Shown in pieces: positions 24,396-33,629 of a stretch of 64,000 nucleotides of DNA. The DNA lies in NCBI GenBank assembly GCA_040755535.1, contig JBFMAV010000012.1, positions 17,567 to 81,566 on the forward strand. Reading direction: 5' to 3'. Within the stretch, counting starts at the first letter, position 1. Every line of letters begins with the position of its first letter. The stretch comes from Aquabacter sp040755535. GTDB lineage: Bacteria; Pseudomonadota; Alphaproteobacteria; Rhizobiales; Xanthobacteraceae. A model generated the notes under the pieces. The model was not told the DNA's origin. It saw nothing but the letters and a program-made list of their open reading frames with translations, and did no database searches. The position numbers and the translations under genes are program-made.

Positions 24396-25724
24396 ATGAT
24401 GAGCGAAAATACCGGTTCGGCCCCCGCGCGCCTCAGCGGCGCCGACATGCGCACTCTTGGCCTTTCGGCACTCGGCGGCGCGCTGGAATTCTATGATTTC
24501 ATCATCTTTGTCTATTTCGTCGTGGTGCTGGGCAATCTGTTCTTTCCCTCCGGCATTCCGGATTGGCTGGTCCAGCTCCAGGCCTTCGGCATTTTCGCGG
24601 CGGGCTATCTGGCGCGTCCGCTCGGGGGAATCGTGCTCGCCCATTTCGGCGACCGCCTCGGCCGCAAGCGCATGTTCACCTTATCCATCTTCCTAATGGC
24701 CGTTTCCACTTTCGGCATCGCCTGCCTGCCCACCTTCGCCACCATCGGCCATGCCGCGCCTTTGCTTCTGCTCGCCATGCGGGTGCTTCAGGGCGCGGCC
24801 ATCGGTGGCGAAGTGCCGGGTGCCTGGGTCTTCGTCTCCGAACATGTGGCGCGCCGGCGCGTGGGGCTCGCCTGCGGCATCCTCACGGCGGGGCTGACCG
24901 CCGGCATTCTCCTGGGCGCGCTGGTGGCGACCGCCATCAATCGCAGCTTCTCGGCACAGGAGATCCACGATTACGCCTGGCGCATTCCGTTCGCGCTCGG
25001 CGGCATCTTCGGCTTCTGCGCGGTCTATCTGCGCTCCTGGCTGGCCGAGACGCCGGTGTTCCAGCAGATGAAGGCCCGGCGGGAACTCTCCGCCGGCCTG
25101 CCGCTCGCCGTGGTGCTGCGCCACCATTTGCGGGCGGTGAGCGTGTCCATGCTGCTCACCTGGCTGTTGTCGGCGAGCATCGTGGTGGTGATCCTCATGA
25201 CGCCCACCCTGCTGCAGACCCGCTACGCCATCCCGGCGCCCACCGCGCTGACGGCCAATGCCTTCGCCACCTTCTTCCTGACTCTGGGCTGCATCCTCAC
25301 CGGGGCGCTGTGCGACCTGCTGGGCGCGCGCCGGGTCCTGGGCTTGGGGTCGCTGGCGCTCGCGGCGGCGGTGGCCGCGCTGTTCTATCTCCTGCCCACG
25401 CGCCCCGACCTGCTGCTGCCGCTTTATTCCCTGGCCGGGCTCACGGTGGGCGCCATCTCCGTGGTGCCCTTCGTGATGGTGCGGGCCTTTCCCCCCGCCG
25501 TGGCCTTTTCCGGGGTCTCCTTCTCCTACAATGTCGCCTATGCCGTGTTCGGCGGGCTCACGCCGCTGGCCGTGACCCTGGCGCTCCAGGTGGATCCCAT
25601 GGCCCATGCCCATTATGTGCTGGGCCTGTGCGCCGTCGGGCTGGGGCTCGCGCTCGTGCCCGGCGCGGTCGCAAGTGCGCCGGGAGAAGCGCAACTTAAG
25701 GGGTCCCACGGCGCCTCGATGTGA
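24396..25724 (+). CDS. MFS transporter, metabolite:H+ symporter type (array copy 1)
   Basis: A 442-residue inner-membrane carrier with about twelve helices. It has the metabolite:H+ symporter landmarks: LSALGGALEFYDF near residue 25, the loop 2-3 motif HFGDRLGRKR near residue 90, and GGEVPGAW near residue 135. It probably imports an organic acid or related metabolite; the substrate is unknown. Two adjacent ATGs exist (24396 and 24399). It is the first of three tandem paralogues on the plus strand. Confidence 0.88.
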   Translation: MMSENTGSAPARLSGADMRTLGLSALGGALEFYDFIIFVYFVVVLGNLFFPSGIPDWLVQLQAFGIFAAGYLARPLGGIVLAHFGDRLGRKRMFTLSIFLMAVSTFGIACLPTFATIGHAAPLLLLAMRVLQGAAIGGEVPGAWVFVSEHVARRRVGLACGILTAGLTAGILLGALVATAINRSFSAQEIHDYAWRIPFALGGIFGFCAVYLRSWLAETPVFQQMKARRELSAGLPLAVVLRHHLRAVSVSMLLTWLLSASIVVVILMTPTLLQTRYAIPAPTALTANAFATFFLTLGCILTGALCDLLGARRVLGLGSLALAAAVAALFYLLPTRPDLLLPLYSLAGLTVGAISVVPFVMVRAFPPAVAFSGVSFSYNVAYAVFGGLTPLAVTLALQVDPMAHAHYVLGLCAVGLGLALVPGAVASAPGEAQLKGSHGASM

Positions 25725-25833
25725 TCGCGACGCCCCTTTTAAAGGAGAGGGGAGATGGACCGCGCTGATCGACGCCGTGTCTCGGCCCACGCGCGAGGAC
25801 CGATCCGCCGGGCATTGAAGACGCGAATGGTGC

Positions 25834-27159
25834 ATGATACCGCCGGGTAACGGTTCTCATGCCATGGCGCCCATGCCCCCTGCCGCGATATCAACCCGCG
25901 ACACCGGATCGCTAACCCCGGCACAGATGCGCACGCTCGCGCTCACCTCGCTCGGGGGCGCGCTCGAACTGTTCGACTTCGTCATCTTCGTCTATTTCGT
26001 GCCGTCGCTGGCGGCGGCTTTCTTCCCGCCGGGCATTCCGCACTGGCTGGCGGAGCTTCAGACCTTTGTGGTGTTCGCGGTGGGCTATTTCGCCCGGCCG
26101 TTCGGCGGCGTGGTGGTGGCCCATTTCGGCGACCGCGTCGGCCGCAAGCGCACCTTTGGATTCACCGTCACGCTGATGGCCGGAGCCACGCTCGGCATGG
26201 CGGTATTGCCGCCCTATGCGGTCATCGGCATAGCCGCCCCCCTGCTGCTCTCGCTGCTGCGCATCATCCAGGGCATTGCGGTGGGGGGCGAAGTGGCGGG
26301 CGGCTATTTGTTCGGCGCCGAGCATGTGGCCGACAGCCGGCGCGGGCGCGCCTGCGGCTTTGTGGCGGGCGGCATGACGAGCGGGGTACTGCTTGGCGTG
26401 GGTGTGGCGACCCTCATTCACCACATGCTGGGCGCGGCCGACATCCTCGCCTGGGGATGGCGGCTGGCCTTCGTGCTGGGCGGAGGTCTCGGCCTGCTCA
26501 CCCTGGTCCTGCGCCGCGACCTCCACGAAACACCCGTGTTCCGCGCCCTGGAAGAGTCGGGGCGGATTTCCGCCCGCCTACCGCTCGGCGAGGTCCTGCG
26601 CGCCCACCGCCGCGCGATCCTCCTGTCGGTCGGGGCCTTCTGGTCCTTCATCGCCCATTTCGTGGTGCTGTGCCTCATGGGGCCGACCCTGCTCCAATCC
26701 CTGTTCCAGCTGAGCGCGGTGGATGCGCTGGGGGCCGGATGCTTCGCGACCGCGACCTTCGTCCTGTGCGCGCCTCTCTCTGGACTTCTCTTCGACCGCA
26801 TGGGACCGGGACCGGCGCTGGTCCTGCTCTGCCTGATGGCGCTGATGGGCGATGCGCTGTTCCTGCTCGGATCTCGGGGCGCGCCGGACTTGGTGGTGCC
26901 GCTGTTCATGGTGGCGGGGGCGGGCGGCGGCCTGCTGGGCGGCGCCTCCGTGGTTATGATCCGCGCCTTTCCCCCGGCCATCGCCTATACTGGCGTTTCC
27001 CTCTCCCTCAACATCGTCTCCGGCATCATGGCGGGCCTCACGCCGGTTCTCATCGCGGGACTGTTGCCCTGGCTGCCGAGCGCGCCTCTGTGGTACCTCG
27101 CCGCCGCCTGTCTCAGCGGAGTGGCGGTGGGTGCCGTCCTGTGGCGGTCGCAAGGGTAA
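25834..27159 (+). CDS. MFS transporter, metabolite:H+ symporter type (array copy 2)
   Basis: A 441-residue paralogue of the first copy. It repeats the same signatures: LTSLGGALELFDF near residue 40, HFGDRVGRKRTF near residue 105 and GGEVAGGY near residue 150. The start is uncertain: the ATG at 25834 or one 30 bp downstream, neither with a strong SD. It is separated from copy 1 by 109 bp and from copy 3 by 57 bp. Confidence 0.87.
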   Translation: MIPPGNGSHAMAPMPPAAISTRDTGSLTPAQMRTLALTSLGGALELFDFVIFVYFVPSLAAAFFPPGIPHWLAELQTFVVFAVGYFARPFGGVVVAHFGDRVGRKRTFGFTVTLMAGATLGMAVLPPYAVIGIAAPLLLSLLRIIQGIAVGGEVAGGYLFGAEHVADSRRGRACGFVAGGMTSGVLLGVGVATLIHHMLGAADILAWGWRLAFVLGGGLGLLTLVLRRDLHETPVFRALEESGRISARLPLGEVLRAHRRAILLSVGAFWSFIAHFVVLCLMGPTLLQSLFQLSAVDALGAGCFATATFVLCAPLSGLLFDRMGPGPALVLLCLMALMGDALFLLGSRGAPDLVVPLFMVAGAGGGLLGGASVVMIRAFPPAIAYTGVSLSLNIVSGIMAGLTPVLIAGLLPWLPSAPLWYLAAACLSGVAVGAVLWRSQG

Positions 27160-27216
27160 GCTTTAGCTTGCGCGTCAGCAGAAGGAGCCGGTATCCCAAT
27201 AAGAACCGCTCGGAGA

Positions 27217-28509
27217 ATGCCCGTGCCCGCTCCCCCTGCCTCGCCTTTGACACGCAAGCACGCGGCCATGCTCGGCCTCTCGGCCCTGGGCGGGGGCCTC
27301 GAACTCTATGATTTCATGGTGTTCGTGTTTTTCGTGCCGGTCATCTCGCAGGTTTTCTTCCCGCCCGACACGCCCCGCTGGCTGGCGGAGCTTCAGACCT
27401 TCACCGTGTTCGCGGTGGGCTTTCTGGCGCGGCCCCTGGGCGGCGTGCTGTTCGGTCATTTCGGCGACCGGATCGGCCGCAAGCGCACCTTCACCTTTTC
27501 CGTCCTGCTGATGGCGGGCGCGACGCTCGCCATCGCGCTTCTGCCGGGCTACCGGGAAATCGGCATCGCGGCCCCGGTCATCCTGGCCGCACTGCGCCTC
27601 GTCCAAGGCTTGGCAGTGGGCGGCGAGGTGGCGGGCGGCTATGTGTTTGCCAGCGAGCATGTGCCGCCGAACCGGCGGGGCCTCGCCTGCGGCGTCCTCG
27701 CCGCCGGCGCCACGACCGGCACATTGCTCGGCGTCAGCATGGCGACCTTCATGCACATGGTGGCGAGCCCTCAAGACATTCTCGCCTTCGCCTGGCGCAT
27801 TCCCTTTCTCGTCGGCAGCGTGCTCGGCCTCGTGACCTTGATCCTGCGGCGCTGGCTGGAGGAAACCCCGGTCTTCCAGGATCTCCAGCGGCGCCGTGCC
27901 CTGGCCGTGCAATTGCCGGTGAAGCTCGTGGTGCGGGAGCATTCCGCCGCGCTGGCGGTGTCGGCGCTCGGCATGTGGGTGCTTGTGGGACACTTCGCCG
28001 TGCTGGTGCTGATGGGGCCGACCCTGCTTCAGACGCAATATCACTTTCCCGCCGAGCAGGCGCTCGGCATCGGCAGCGCGGGCACCTTCTGCTCGTTCTT
28101 CGCCTGCCTGGTCTCGGGCCTCATGTTCGACCGGCTCGGGCCGGGCCGGGCGCTCTTGGTCGCGTCCCTTCTGGCGGGTCTGGCGAGCCAGTTCTTCCTC
28201 GCCGTGGCGGTGCATCACCCCGGCCTGCTGCTGCCGGCCTATTGCGCCGCGACCTTCGGAACCGGCCTTCTGACCGCCGTCCCGCTGCTCGCCATCCGCA
28301 GCTTTCCCCCGCAGGTCGCTTTTTCGGGCGTGTCGCTGGCCTATAATTTCGGCTTCGGGATCATGGCCGGGCTCACCCCCATCTTCATAGCGGCCGTGAT
28401 CCCGGTGTTTCCCGCCATTCCCATGGCCTATCTGCTGGCCCTGGAGGCGACGGGCGTCGCGCTGGGGTTCGTCTTGATGCGCAGGCCGGCGGACGCCGCG
28501 CCGGTATAG
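27217..28509 (+). CDS. MFS transporter, metabolite:H+ symporter type (array copy 3)
   Basis: A 430-residue third paralogue with LSALGGGLELYDF near residue 23, HFGDRIGRKRTF and GGEVAGGYVFASEH. By eye it is closer to copy 2 than to copy 1. CGGAG precedes the ATG. No enzyme or regulator accompanies the array, so its substrate cannot be inferred from context. Confidence 0.88.
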   Translation: MPVPAPPASPLTRKHAAMLGLSALGGGLELYDFMVFVFFVPVISQVFFPPDTPRWLAELQTFTVFAVGFLARPLGGVLFGHFGDRIGRKRTFTFSVLLMAGATLAIALLPGYREIGIAAPVILAALRLVQGLAVGGEVAGGYVFASEHVPPNRRGLACGVLAAGATTGTLLGVSMATFMHMVASPQDILAFAWRIPFLVGSVLGLVTLILRRWLEETPVFQDLQRRRALAVQLPVKLVVREHSAALAVSALGMWVLVGHFAVLVLMGPTLLQTQYHFPAEQALGIGSAGTFCSFFACLVSGLMFDRLGPGRALLVASLLAGLASQFFLAVAVHHPGLLLPAYCAATFGTGLLTAVPLLAIRSFPPQVAFSGVSLAYNFGFGIMAGLTPIFIAAVIPVFPAIPMAYLLALEATGVALGFVLMRRPADAAPV

Positions 28510-28605
28510 GTCGAGCTGGGGCGGGAGGCACCGGGTGGCCCCCCTCCGCGCCATCACTGGCGCGAATGGGTTCGATGCCTTCTTACCGGGGAAGAGGATC
28601 TCCCC

Positions 28606-30303
28606 TCAATTCCCGCCTTCCAGCAGGCGGCGGGCGATGACCTGGGCCTGGATCTCCGCCGCGCCCTCGAAAATGTTGAGGATGCGCGCGTCGCACAAGA
28701 GGCGCGAGACCGGATATTCCAGCGCGAAGCCGTTGCCGCCATGGATCTGGAGCGCATTGTCGGCCGCCGCCCAGGCGACGCGCGCGCCCAGCAGCTTGGA
28801 CATGCCGGCCTCAAGATCCGTGCGGCGACCCTCATCCTTGGCGCGGGCGGCGAAATAGGTGATCTGGCGGGCGATGGCGATCTCCACCGCCATCATGACG
28901 ATCTTGTCCGCGACGCGCGGGAAGGAGATGAGCGGCTTGCCGAACTGGATGCGCTCCTCGGCATAGCGCAGGCCGGTCTCCAGCGCCGCCTGGGCAACGC
29001 CCACGGCGCGCGCCGCGGTCTGGATGCGCGCGGCCTCGAAGGTGTTCATGAGCTGCTTGAAGCCCTGGCCTTCCTCGCCGCCCAGCAATTGGCCCGCCGG
29101 CACCTCGAAGCCGTCGAAGCCGATCTCATATTCCTTCATGCCGCGATAGCCGAGCACCTCGATCTCGCCGCCGGTCATCCCCTTGGCGGGGAAGGGCTCG
29201 GCGTCCGTGCCGCGCGGCTTTTCGGCCAGCAGCATGGACAGGCCCTTATAGCCGGGCTCGGCGGGATTGGTGCGCACCAGCAGTGTCATGAGGTCGGCGC
29301 GCACCGGATGGGTGATCCAGGTCTTGTTGCCGGAAACCTTGTAAACCGCATCCTCTCCCTCGCCCTCCTTCACCGCGCGGGTGCGCAGCGAGGCGAGGTC
29401 GGAGCCGGTATTGGGCTCGGTGAAGACCGCCGTGGGCAGGATCTCGCCCGAGGCGATCTTGGGCAGATAATGCGCCTTCTGTTCGTCCGTGCCGCCGCCG
29501 ATGATCAGTTCCGCCGCGATTTCCGAGCGGGTGCCCAGCGAGCCGACGCCGATATAGCCGCGCGAAAGCTCCTCCGTGACGAGGCACATGGCCTCCTTGG
29601 AAAGGCCGAGGCCGCCGAATTCCTCCGGGATGGTCAGGCCGAACACACCGAGATCGGCGAGGCCCTGGACGATCTCCAGCGGGATATAGGCATTCTTCAG
29701 GTGCCACTCATGGGCATGCGGCACCACCTCCGCCTCCACGAAGCGGCGGATTTCCGCGCGCATGGCGGCCATGGTCTCGTCGAGCCCGGAATCGCCCACG
29801 GTTCCCGGCCCCTGCGCGCGGATCAAGGCGGCCAGCGCCTTGCGCGCGGCGGCGGTGTTGCCGTCCCGGATCAGTTCGGCGACCGCAGGATGGGTGCGCA
29901 CCGCCTCCGCCGAACCGGCCGAGACGAACAGGTCGTCCAGACGGACGGTCTCGCCCTGGCTCATGGGAATGCCGCCGAAGATCTGCGCGACATATTCCCC
30001 GAGGCCGATCTGTACGAGCAGATGCTCGGCCGGACCGAAGGTCCCCACTTCGGTCAGGCGGTCGGCGTAATGCACCAGTTCGCGCACGCCGAACACATAG
30101 GTCGCGAGCCAGGCGAGGCCGTGGGTGGCGCGCTGCTCCTCCTCGATGAGGCGGGAGGAGAGCTTGCCGTTCTCGCTCACCTTCGCCTTCACGGCGGAGG
30201 TTGCTTCGGCGAGGAGCTTCTCCAGAAGGGCGGTCGCGGTACGGCCGAGCGCGACCGCATCGATGGCATCTTCTTCCAGATGGCGCGCGGCGCTGGCGGA
30301 CAT
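28606..30303 (-). CDS. mcd: (2S)-methylsuccinyl-CoA dehydrogenase (ethylmalonyl-CoA pathway)
   Basis: A 565-residue flavoprotein: an acyl-CoA dehydrogenase core (about 200-565) with an N-terminal helical extension of about 180 residues that is typical of methylsuccinyl-CoA dehydrogenase and lacking in ordinary family members. VFTEPNTGSDLASLRT and the C-terminal IHGGNGFALEYP and RILNIFEGAAEIQ motifs are present. It oxidises methylsuccinyl-CoA to mesaconyl-CoA in acetyl-CoA assimilation. The start is the ATG at 30303; the in-frame upstream extension lacks support. The specific Mcd call rests on the extension and length. Confidence 0.8.
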   Translation of the reverse strand: MSASAARHLEEDAIDAVALGRTATALLEKLLAEATSAVKAKVSENGKLSSRLIEEEQRATHGLAWLATYVFGVRELVHYADRLTEVGTFGPAEHLLVQIGLGEYVAQIFGGIPMSQGETVRLDDLFVSAGSAEAVRTHPAVAELIRDGNTAAARKALAALIRAQGPGTVGDSGLDETMAAMRAEIRRFVEAEVVPHAHEWHLKNAYIPLEIVQGLADLGVFGLTIPEEFGGLGLSKEAMCLVTEELSRGYIGVGSLGTRSEIAAELIIGGGTDEQKAHYLPKIASGEILPTAVFTEPNTGSDLASLRTRAVKEGEGEDAVYKVSGNKTWITHPVRADLMTLLVRTNPAEPGYKGLSMLLAEKPRGTDAEPFPAKGMTGGEIEVLGYRGMKEYEIGFDGFEVPAGQLLGGEEGQGFKQLMNTFEAARIQTAARAVGVAQAALETGLRYAEERIQFGKPLISFPRVADKIVMMAVEIAIARQITYFAARAKDEGRRTDLEAGMSKLLGARVAWAAADNALQIHGGNGFALEYPVSRLLCDARILNIFEGAAEIQAQVIARRLLEGGN

Positions 30304-30403
30304 GGCGATGGACCCCCTTTGTGCATTGCGGAATTTTCGCCATCCTGACCGGCACGGCGACGGCACGCAATACGGGAATCGGACGCCGCAACGCGGCGCG
30401 CGG

Positions 30404-30422
30404 AAAAACCGCGCCGGCGCGG
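30404..30422 (-). terminator. Probable intrinsic terminator after the secB unit
   Basis: On the minus strand the perfect palindrome CCGCGCCGGCGCGG (30409-30422) is followed directly by five Ts (30404-30408). It lies 12 bp past the stop of the gene at 30434, so it would end the secB transcript. The hairpin loop is tight and the T-run is short. Confidence 0.45.
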
Positions 30423-30433
30423 GGAAAACGCCC

Positions 30434-31066
30434 CTATTCGGGCCAGGCGATGGAGATCTGCTGCACGCTCGGGCGCACCGCGCGCATCGCCGGCAGGGCG
30501 GACGACATCTGGCGGTCGCCGGCCACTTTGATCAGGGCCGTGTCGGGAGCGTTCGGATCGGGCGCGAAACGCGCGCCGATCACGCAGCCCTCACGGGCCA
30601 TCCCAAGCGCACCGCCCTTCCAGTCCGAGACGTAGCCGCCATAATCCCACTCGAACCCATAGAGGGTGAAGGGACGGCCATTGATCGCCTCCACTTCGGC
30701 AATCGGCAGGCCAATGGAAAGCACCCCGCGCGGAACCGGCGCGCGCCACACGCTGCCCTCTCCGGCGCGTACCAAAGAGGGGCGCTTGCGGGCCTCCGCA
30801 TCGTGCCAAAGGATTTCAAGGCGCCGGGCCGAATCGTCGGGAAACAGGATGGTACCGGGCTCGGTGGCACCTTCGGCCACAGTTACATCCCCATGGCGCA
30901 CGTTGGCGGCGCCGAACACGGCGGCCAACCGCGCCGCGTCCGCATCCTTGGCGAACGGGCCGCTGCACGCGAGCGGGGGAAGCTGCGGCGCCTGCGCGCC
31001 AACGGGCAAGGGGGCGGCGCCGGCCAGCACCGCCGCCATAAGAAGGGCCGTGCGGCCCGGTTTCAC
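30434..31066 (-). CDS. Secreted protein of unknown function, coupled to secB
   Basis: A 210-residue protein with a Sec signal peptide (about residues 1-24, ending in VGAQA). The mature part has a CSGPFAKDADAARLAAVFG segment near residue 34 and the stretch NGRPFTLYGFEWDYGGYVSDW near residue 130. The pattern is seen in periplasmic proteins of unknown role. Its GTG start overlaps the secB stop (GTGA, 31063-31066), so it is translationally coupled to secB. I do not recognise the family; a Sec-dependent periplasmic location next to the Sec chaperone is all that can be said. Confidence 0.7.
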   Translation of the reverse strand: MKPGRTALLMAAVLAGAAPLPVGAQAPQLPPLACSGPFAKDADAARLAAVFGAANVRHGDVTVAEGATEPGTILFPDDSARRLEILWHDAEARKRPSLVRAGEGSVWRAPVPRGVLSIGLPIAEVEAINGRPFTLYGFEWDYGGYVSDWKGGALGMAREGCVIGARFAPDPNAPDTALIKVAGDRQMSSALPAMRAVRPSVQQISIAWPE

Positions 31067-31545
31067 GCCTGTCCGACGGTGGCGAGGCGCTGGGCCTCGC
31101 TCGCCATGCGCTGCTGGTAGAGCGCGGCGAAGTCCACCGGATCAATCATGAGGGGCGGAAAGCCGCCGCCGCGCACCGCTTCGGCGACAATCTGGCGGGC
31201 GAACGGGAACAGCAGGCGCGGGCACTCGATCAGCACCACCGGCTGGAGGCTCTGCTCGGGAATGTTGCGCACGCGGAAGATGCCGCCATAGACGAGATCG
31301 AAGGCGAACAGGGTTGATCCGCCCGCCGTGGCGCTGCCGTCGATCTTCAGCTCCACCTCGAACTCGTCATTCTGGAGCGGACGGGCGTTCACGTTGATCT
31401 GAATCTTCACGTCCGGCTGGCCGCCCGGATTGGCGAGCGAACGCGGCGCGTTGGGATTTTCGAACGACAGATCCTTGATATATTGGGCGAGCACATTGAG
31501 CGCGGGCGCCTGGGTGTCCGTCGGGCTGCCATTTTGCGTCGCCAT
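31063..31545 (-). CDS. secB: Protein-export chaperone SecB
   Basis: A 160-residue cytosolic tetrameric chaperone that keeps preproteins unfolded and passes them to SecA. The core has YIKDLSFENPNAP near residue 24, AFDLVYGGIFRV near 80, and the SecA-contact region CPRLLFPFARQIVAEAVRGGGFPP near 110-135. I start at the ATG at 31545 because AAGGAG lies 6 bp before it. A second ATG at 31551 directly abuts the SD. It is divergent from the SDHAF4-like gene. Confidence 0.96.
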   Translation of the reverse strand: MATQNGSPTDTQAPALNVLAQYIKDLSFENPNAPRSLANPGGQPDVKIQINVNARPLQNDEFEVELKIDGSATAGGSTLFAFDLVYGGIFRVRNIPEQSLQPVVLIECPRLLFPFARQIVAEAVRGGGFPPLMIDPVDFAALYQQRMASEAQRLATVGQA

Positions 31546-31646
31546 GCTCATCTCCTTGCAATCGTCGCCTCGTCCCCGCGAGGTCGCGGGTGCGCTAGCA
31601 CGGCTGCAAGCGGGGGGCAAGGATGGCGGCGCGCCGGAGACACGAC

Positions 31647-31865
31647 ATGAGCGAAGCGAACATCCCCTTTTCCACGGTCACCCTGGTGCCTGAGGAGCGC
31701 CCGCTGAGCGAAGCGGCCAAGCGCGCCCTTGCGGAAGCCGCTGAACGCCGCGCCGCCATCGACGCACTGGCCCAGGCCATGCCCAAGGAACTGAACGGTC
31801 GCGGCGGCAAGGAGCCGGTGCGGTACGGAGACTGGGAAGTGGGCGGGATCGCCTCGGATTTCTGA
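31647..31865 (+). CDS. SDHAF4-like succinate dehydrogenase assembly factor (DUF1674)
   Basis: A 72-residue protein whose C-terminal half carries PKELNGRGGKEPVRYGDWEVGGIASDF-like DUF1674 residues, the hallmark of SdhAF4 proteins that protect the flavinated SdhA subunit. The N-terminal half is a charged Ala-rich helix. The ATG at 31647 has GGAG about 8 bp upstream. It stands 101 bp from the divergent secB start. The short length is normal for the family. Confidence 0.88.
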   Translation: MSEANIPFSTVTLVPEERPLSEAAKRALAEAAERRAAIDALAQAMPKELNGRGGKEPVRYGDWEVGGIASDF

Positions 31866-31898
31866 CGCCGGCCGGCCCCATGGCGCGACGGCGCACCT

Positions 31899-32708
31899 TC
31901 AGCCTTTGAAGACCATGAGGCCGACGAGCCCCGCAAGACCCACTGCGATGCGCCACCAGCCGAACGGCGCATAGCCGTGGCGCGACACGAAATCGAGCAG
32001 CGCGCGGATCACCAGAACCGCCGAGCAGAAGGCCGCCACGAAGCCGATGGCGATCAAGAGCCCGTCATCGAAGGTCAGCGCGTTGCGGTTCTTGTACAGG
32101 TCGTAGGTGAAGGCCCCGAGCATGGTGGGCAGGGCCAGGAAGAAGGAAAATTCCGCCGCCGCGCGCTTGTCCACGCCCATCAGCATGGCTCCCACGATGG
32201 TGGAGCCGGAGCGCGACATGCCGGGGATCATGGCCACGCACTGGCACAGGCCGATCTTGAACGCCATCGAGAGCGGCAGGCCCATGGCATTGTTGTAGCG
32301 CGGCTGCGGCGCCACATGGTCGATGAACAAGAGCACGATGCCGCCCAGGATGAGGGTGCAGCAGATCAGCATGGGTGATTCGAACAGCACCGCCTTGATG
32401 AAGCCGTGCGCGGCGGCTCCGATGACCGCCGCCGGCAGGAAGGCGAGGACGATCCCGATCACGAAACGGCGAGCACCCGGGCTGCTGGGCAGCAGCAGGG
32501 CCACCCGGAAGAAACGCTGGAAATAGACCGTGACGATGGCGAGCACGGCGCCGAGCTGGATCAGCACCTCGAAGGTTTTTCCGTTGCTCTCGAAGCCGAG
32601 GAAATGGCCCACCAGGAGCAGGTGGGCGGTCGAGGAAACGGGGATGAACTCGGTGAGCCCCTCCAGGATTCCAAGGACCAGGGCTTCGAGCATCGTACCA
32701 AGCGTCAT
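31899..32708 (-). CDS. uppP: Undecaprenyl-diphosphatase
   Basis: A 269-residue polytopic membrane phosphatase that recycles the lipid carrier of cell-wall synthesis. The two catalytic blocks are present: EGLTEFIPVSSTAHLL near residue 16 and PGMSRSGSTI near residue 170. ATG at 32708 (MTLGTM) gives the family length. A much longer frame upstream overlaps the gst gene and is not coding. It is convergent with the SDHAF4-like gene. Confidence 0.96.
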   Translation of the reverse strand: MTLGTMLEALVLGILEGLTEFIPVSSTAHLLLVGHFLGFESNGKTFEVLIQLGAVLAIVTVYFQRFFRVALLLPSSPGARRFVIGIVLAFLPAAVIGAAAHGFIKAVLFESPMLICCTLILGGIVLLFIDHVAPQPRYNNAMGLPLSMAFKIGLCQCVAMIPGMSRSGSTIVGAMLMGVDKRAAAEFSFFLALPTMLGAFTYDLYKNRNALTFDDGLLIAIGFVAAFCSAVLVIRALLDFVSRHGYAPFGWWRIAVGLAGLVGLMVFKG

Positions 32709-32939
32709 GAGGTCGTCCGTCCGGCAAATCGCGCCGCGCGCGGCGGCGGCGGCATCCTGAGCGGTCGTCCCGAGGGGCGCAAGGAAAGGCGCTCGTGGGC
32801 CACCGACTTGTCCCAAGGAGAGGTGTTTCCTTTGGTTCACCATGTGGCGCCATTGCCACAACGGAAGGCGGGATTGCGTCTTGCGGCACCGCAAGAAGGG
32901 CTCTAGAGGGAAACAAGCCCGAGAGGCACTTCCCCCGAA

Positions 32940-33629
32940 ATGCAGCTGCACCACCACCCCTTCTGCCCCCATTCGCGTTTCGTCCGCCTCGTGCTCGCCG
33001 AATACGGCATCGAGCCCGAACTGGTGGAGGAGCGCACATGGGAGCGCCGTCCCGACTTCCTGGCGCTCAATCCCGCGAACGAGACGCCGGTGGTGGTGGA
33101 ACAGCAGGCGCCCTCCGTGCCGGGCGCGGCCATCATCGCGGAATATCTCGACGAGACGCGCGGCCTCGCCTTGGGCGATCGCCGCCTCCTGCCCGAAAGC
33201 CCCCTGGATCGGATCGAGGTGCGGCGCCTCGTGGCCTGGTTCAACGAGAAGATGTATCTCGACGTCACCGAGCATCTGGTGCGCGAGCGCATCTATAAGC
33301 GCTACATGCGGACCCAGCAGGGCGGCGGCCCGCCCGACGCCACCGCGCTGCGCGCCGCCCGCGCCAATATCCGCTATCATCTGAAATATATCGGATGGCT
33401 CGCGAAGGCGCGGAACTGGCTGGCCGGACAGCGCATGACCCATGCGGATCTCGCCGCCGCCGCCCATCTCTCCGTGGCCGATTATCTGGGCGACGTGCCG
33501 TGGGACGAGGACGAGGACGCGAAGGAATGGTACGCCCGCATGAAATCGCGGCCGACCTTTCGCGGCCTGTTGAACGACAGCATTCCGGGCATGCCGGCCT
33601 CCCCGACCTATACGGATCTCGATTTCTGA
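32940..33629 (+). CDS. Glutathione S-transferase family protein
   Basis: A 229-residue cytosolic protein with an N-terminal thioredoxin fold and helical C-domain. HHHPFCPHSRFVRL at residues 5-17 provides a cysteine or serine near the glutathione site, and PVVVEQQ with PGAAIIAEYLDE is the glutathione-binding cis-Pro region. Substrate is unknown. It is followed by queG, whose most likely start lies inside its 3' end. Confidence 0.85.
   Translation: MQLHHHPFCPHSRFVRLVLAEYGIEPELVEERTWERRPDFLALNPANETPVVVEQQAPSVPGAAIIAEYLDETRGLALGDRRLLPESPLDRIEVRRLVAWFNEKMYLDVTEHLVRERIYKRYMRTQQGGGPPDATALRAARANIRYHLKYIGWLAKARNWLAGQRMTHADLAAAAHLSVADYLGDVPWDEDEDAKEWYARMKSRPTFRGLLNDSIPGMPASPTYTDLDF

Noticed and set aside
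28741..30348. Large plus-strand open frame opposite mcd
   Set aside because: No recognisable fold, and it is fully antisense to a complete acyl-CoA dehydrogenase gene.
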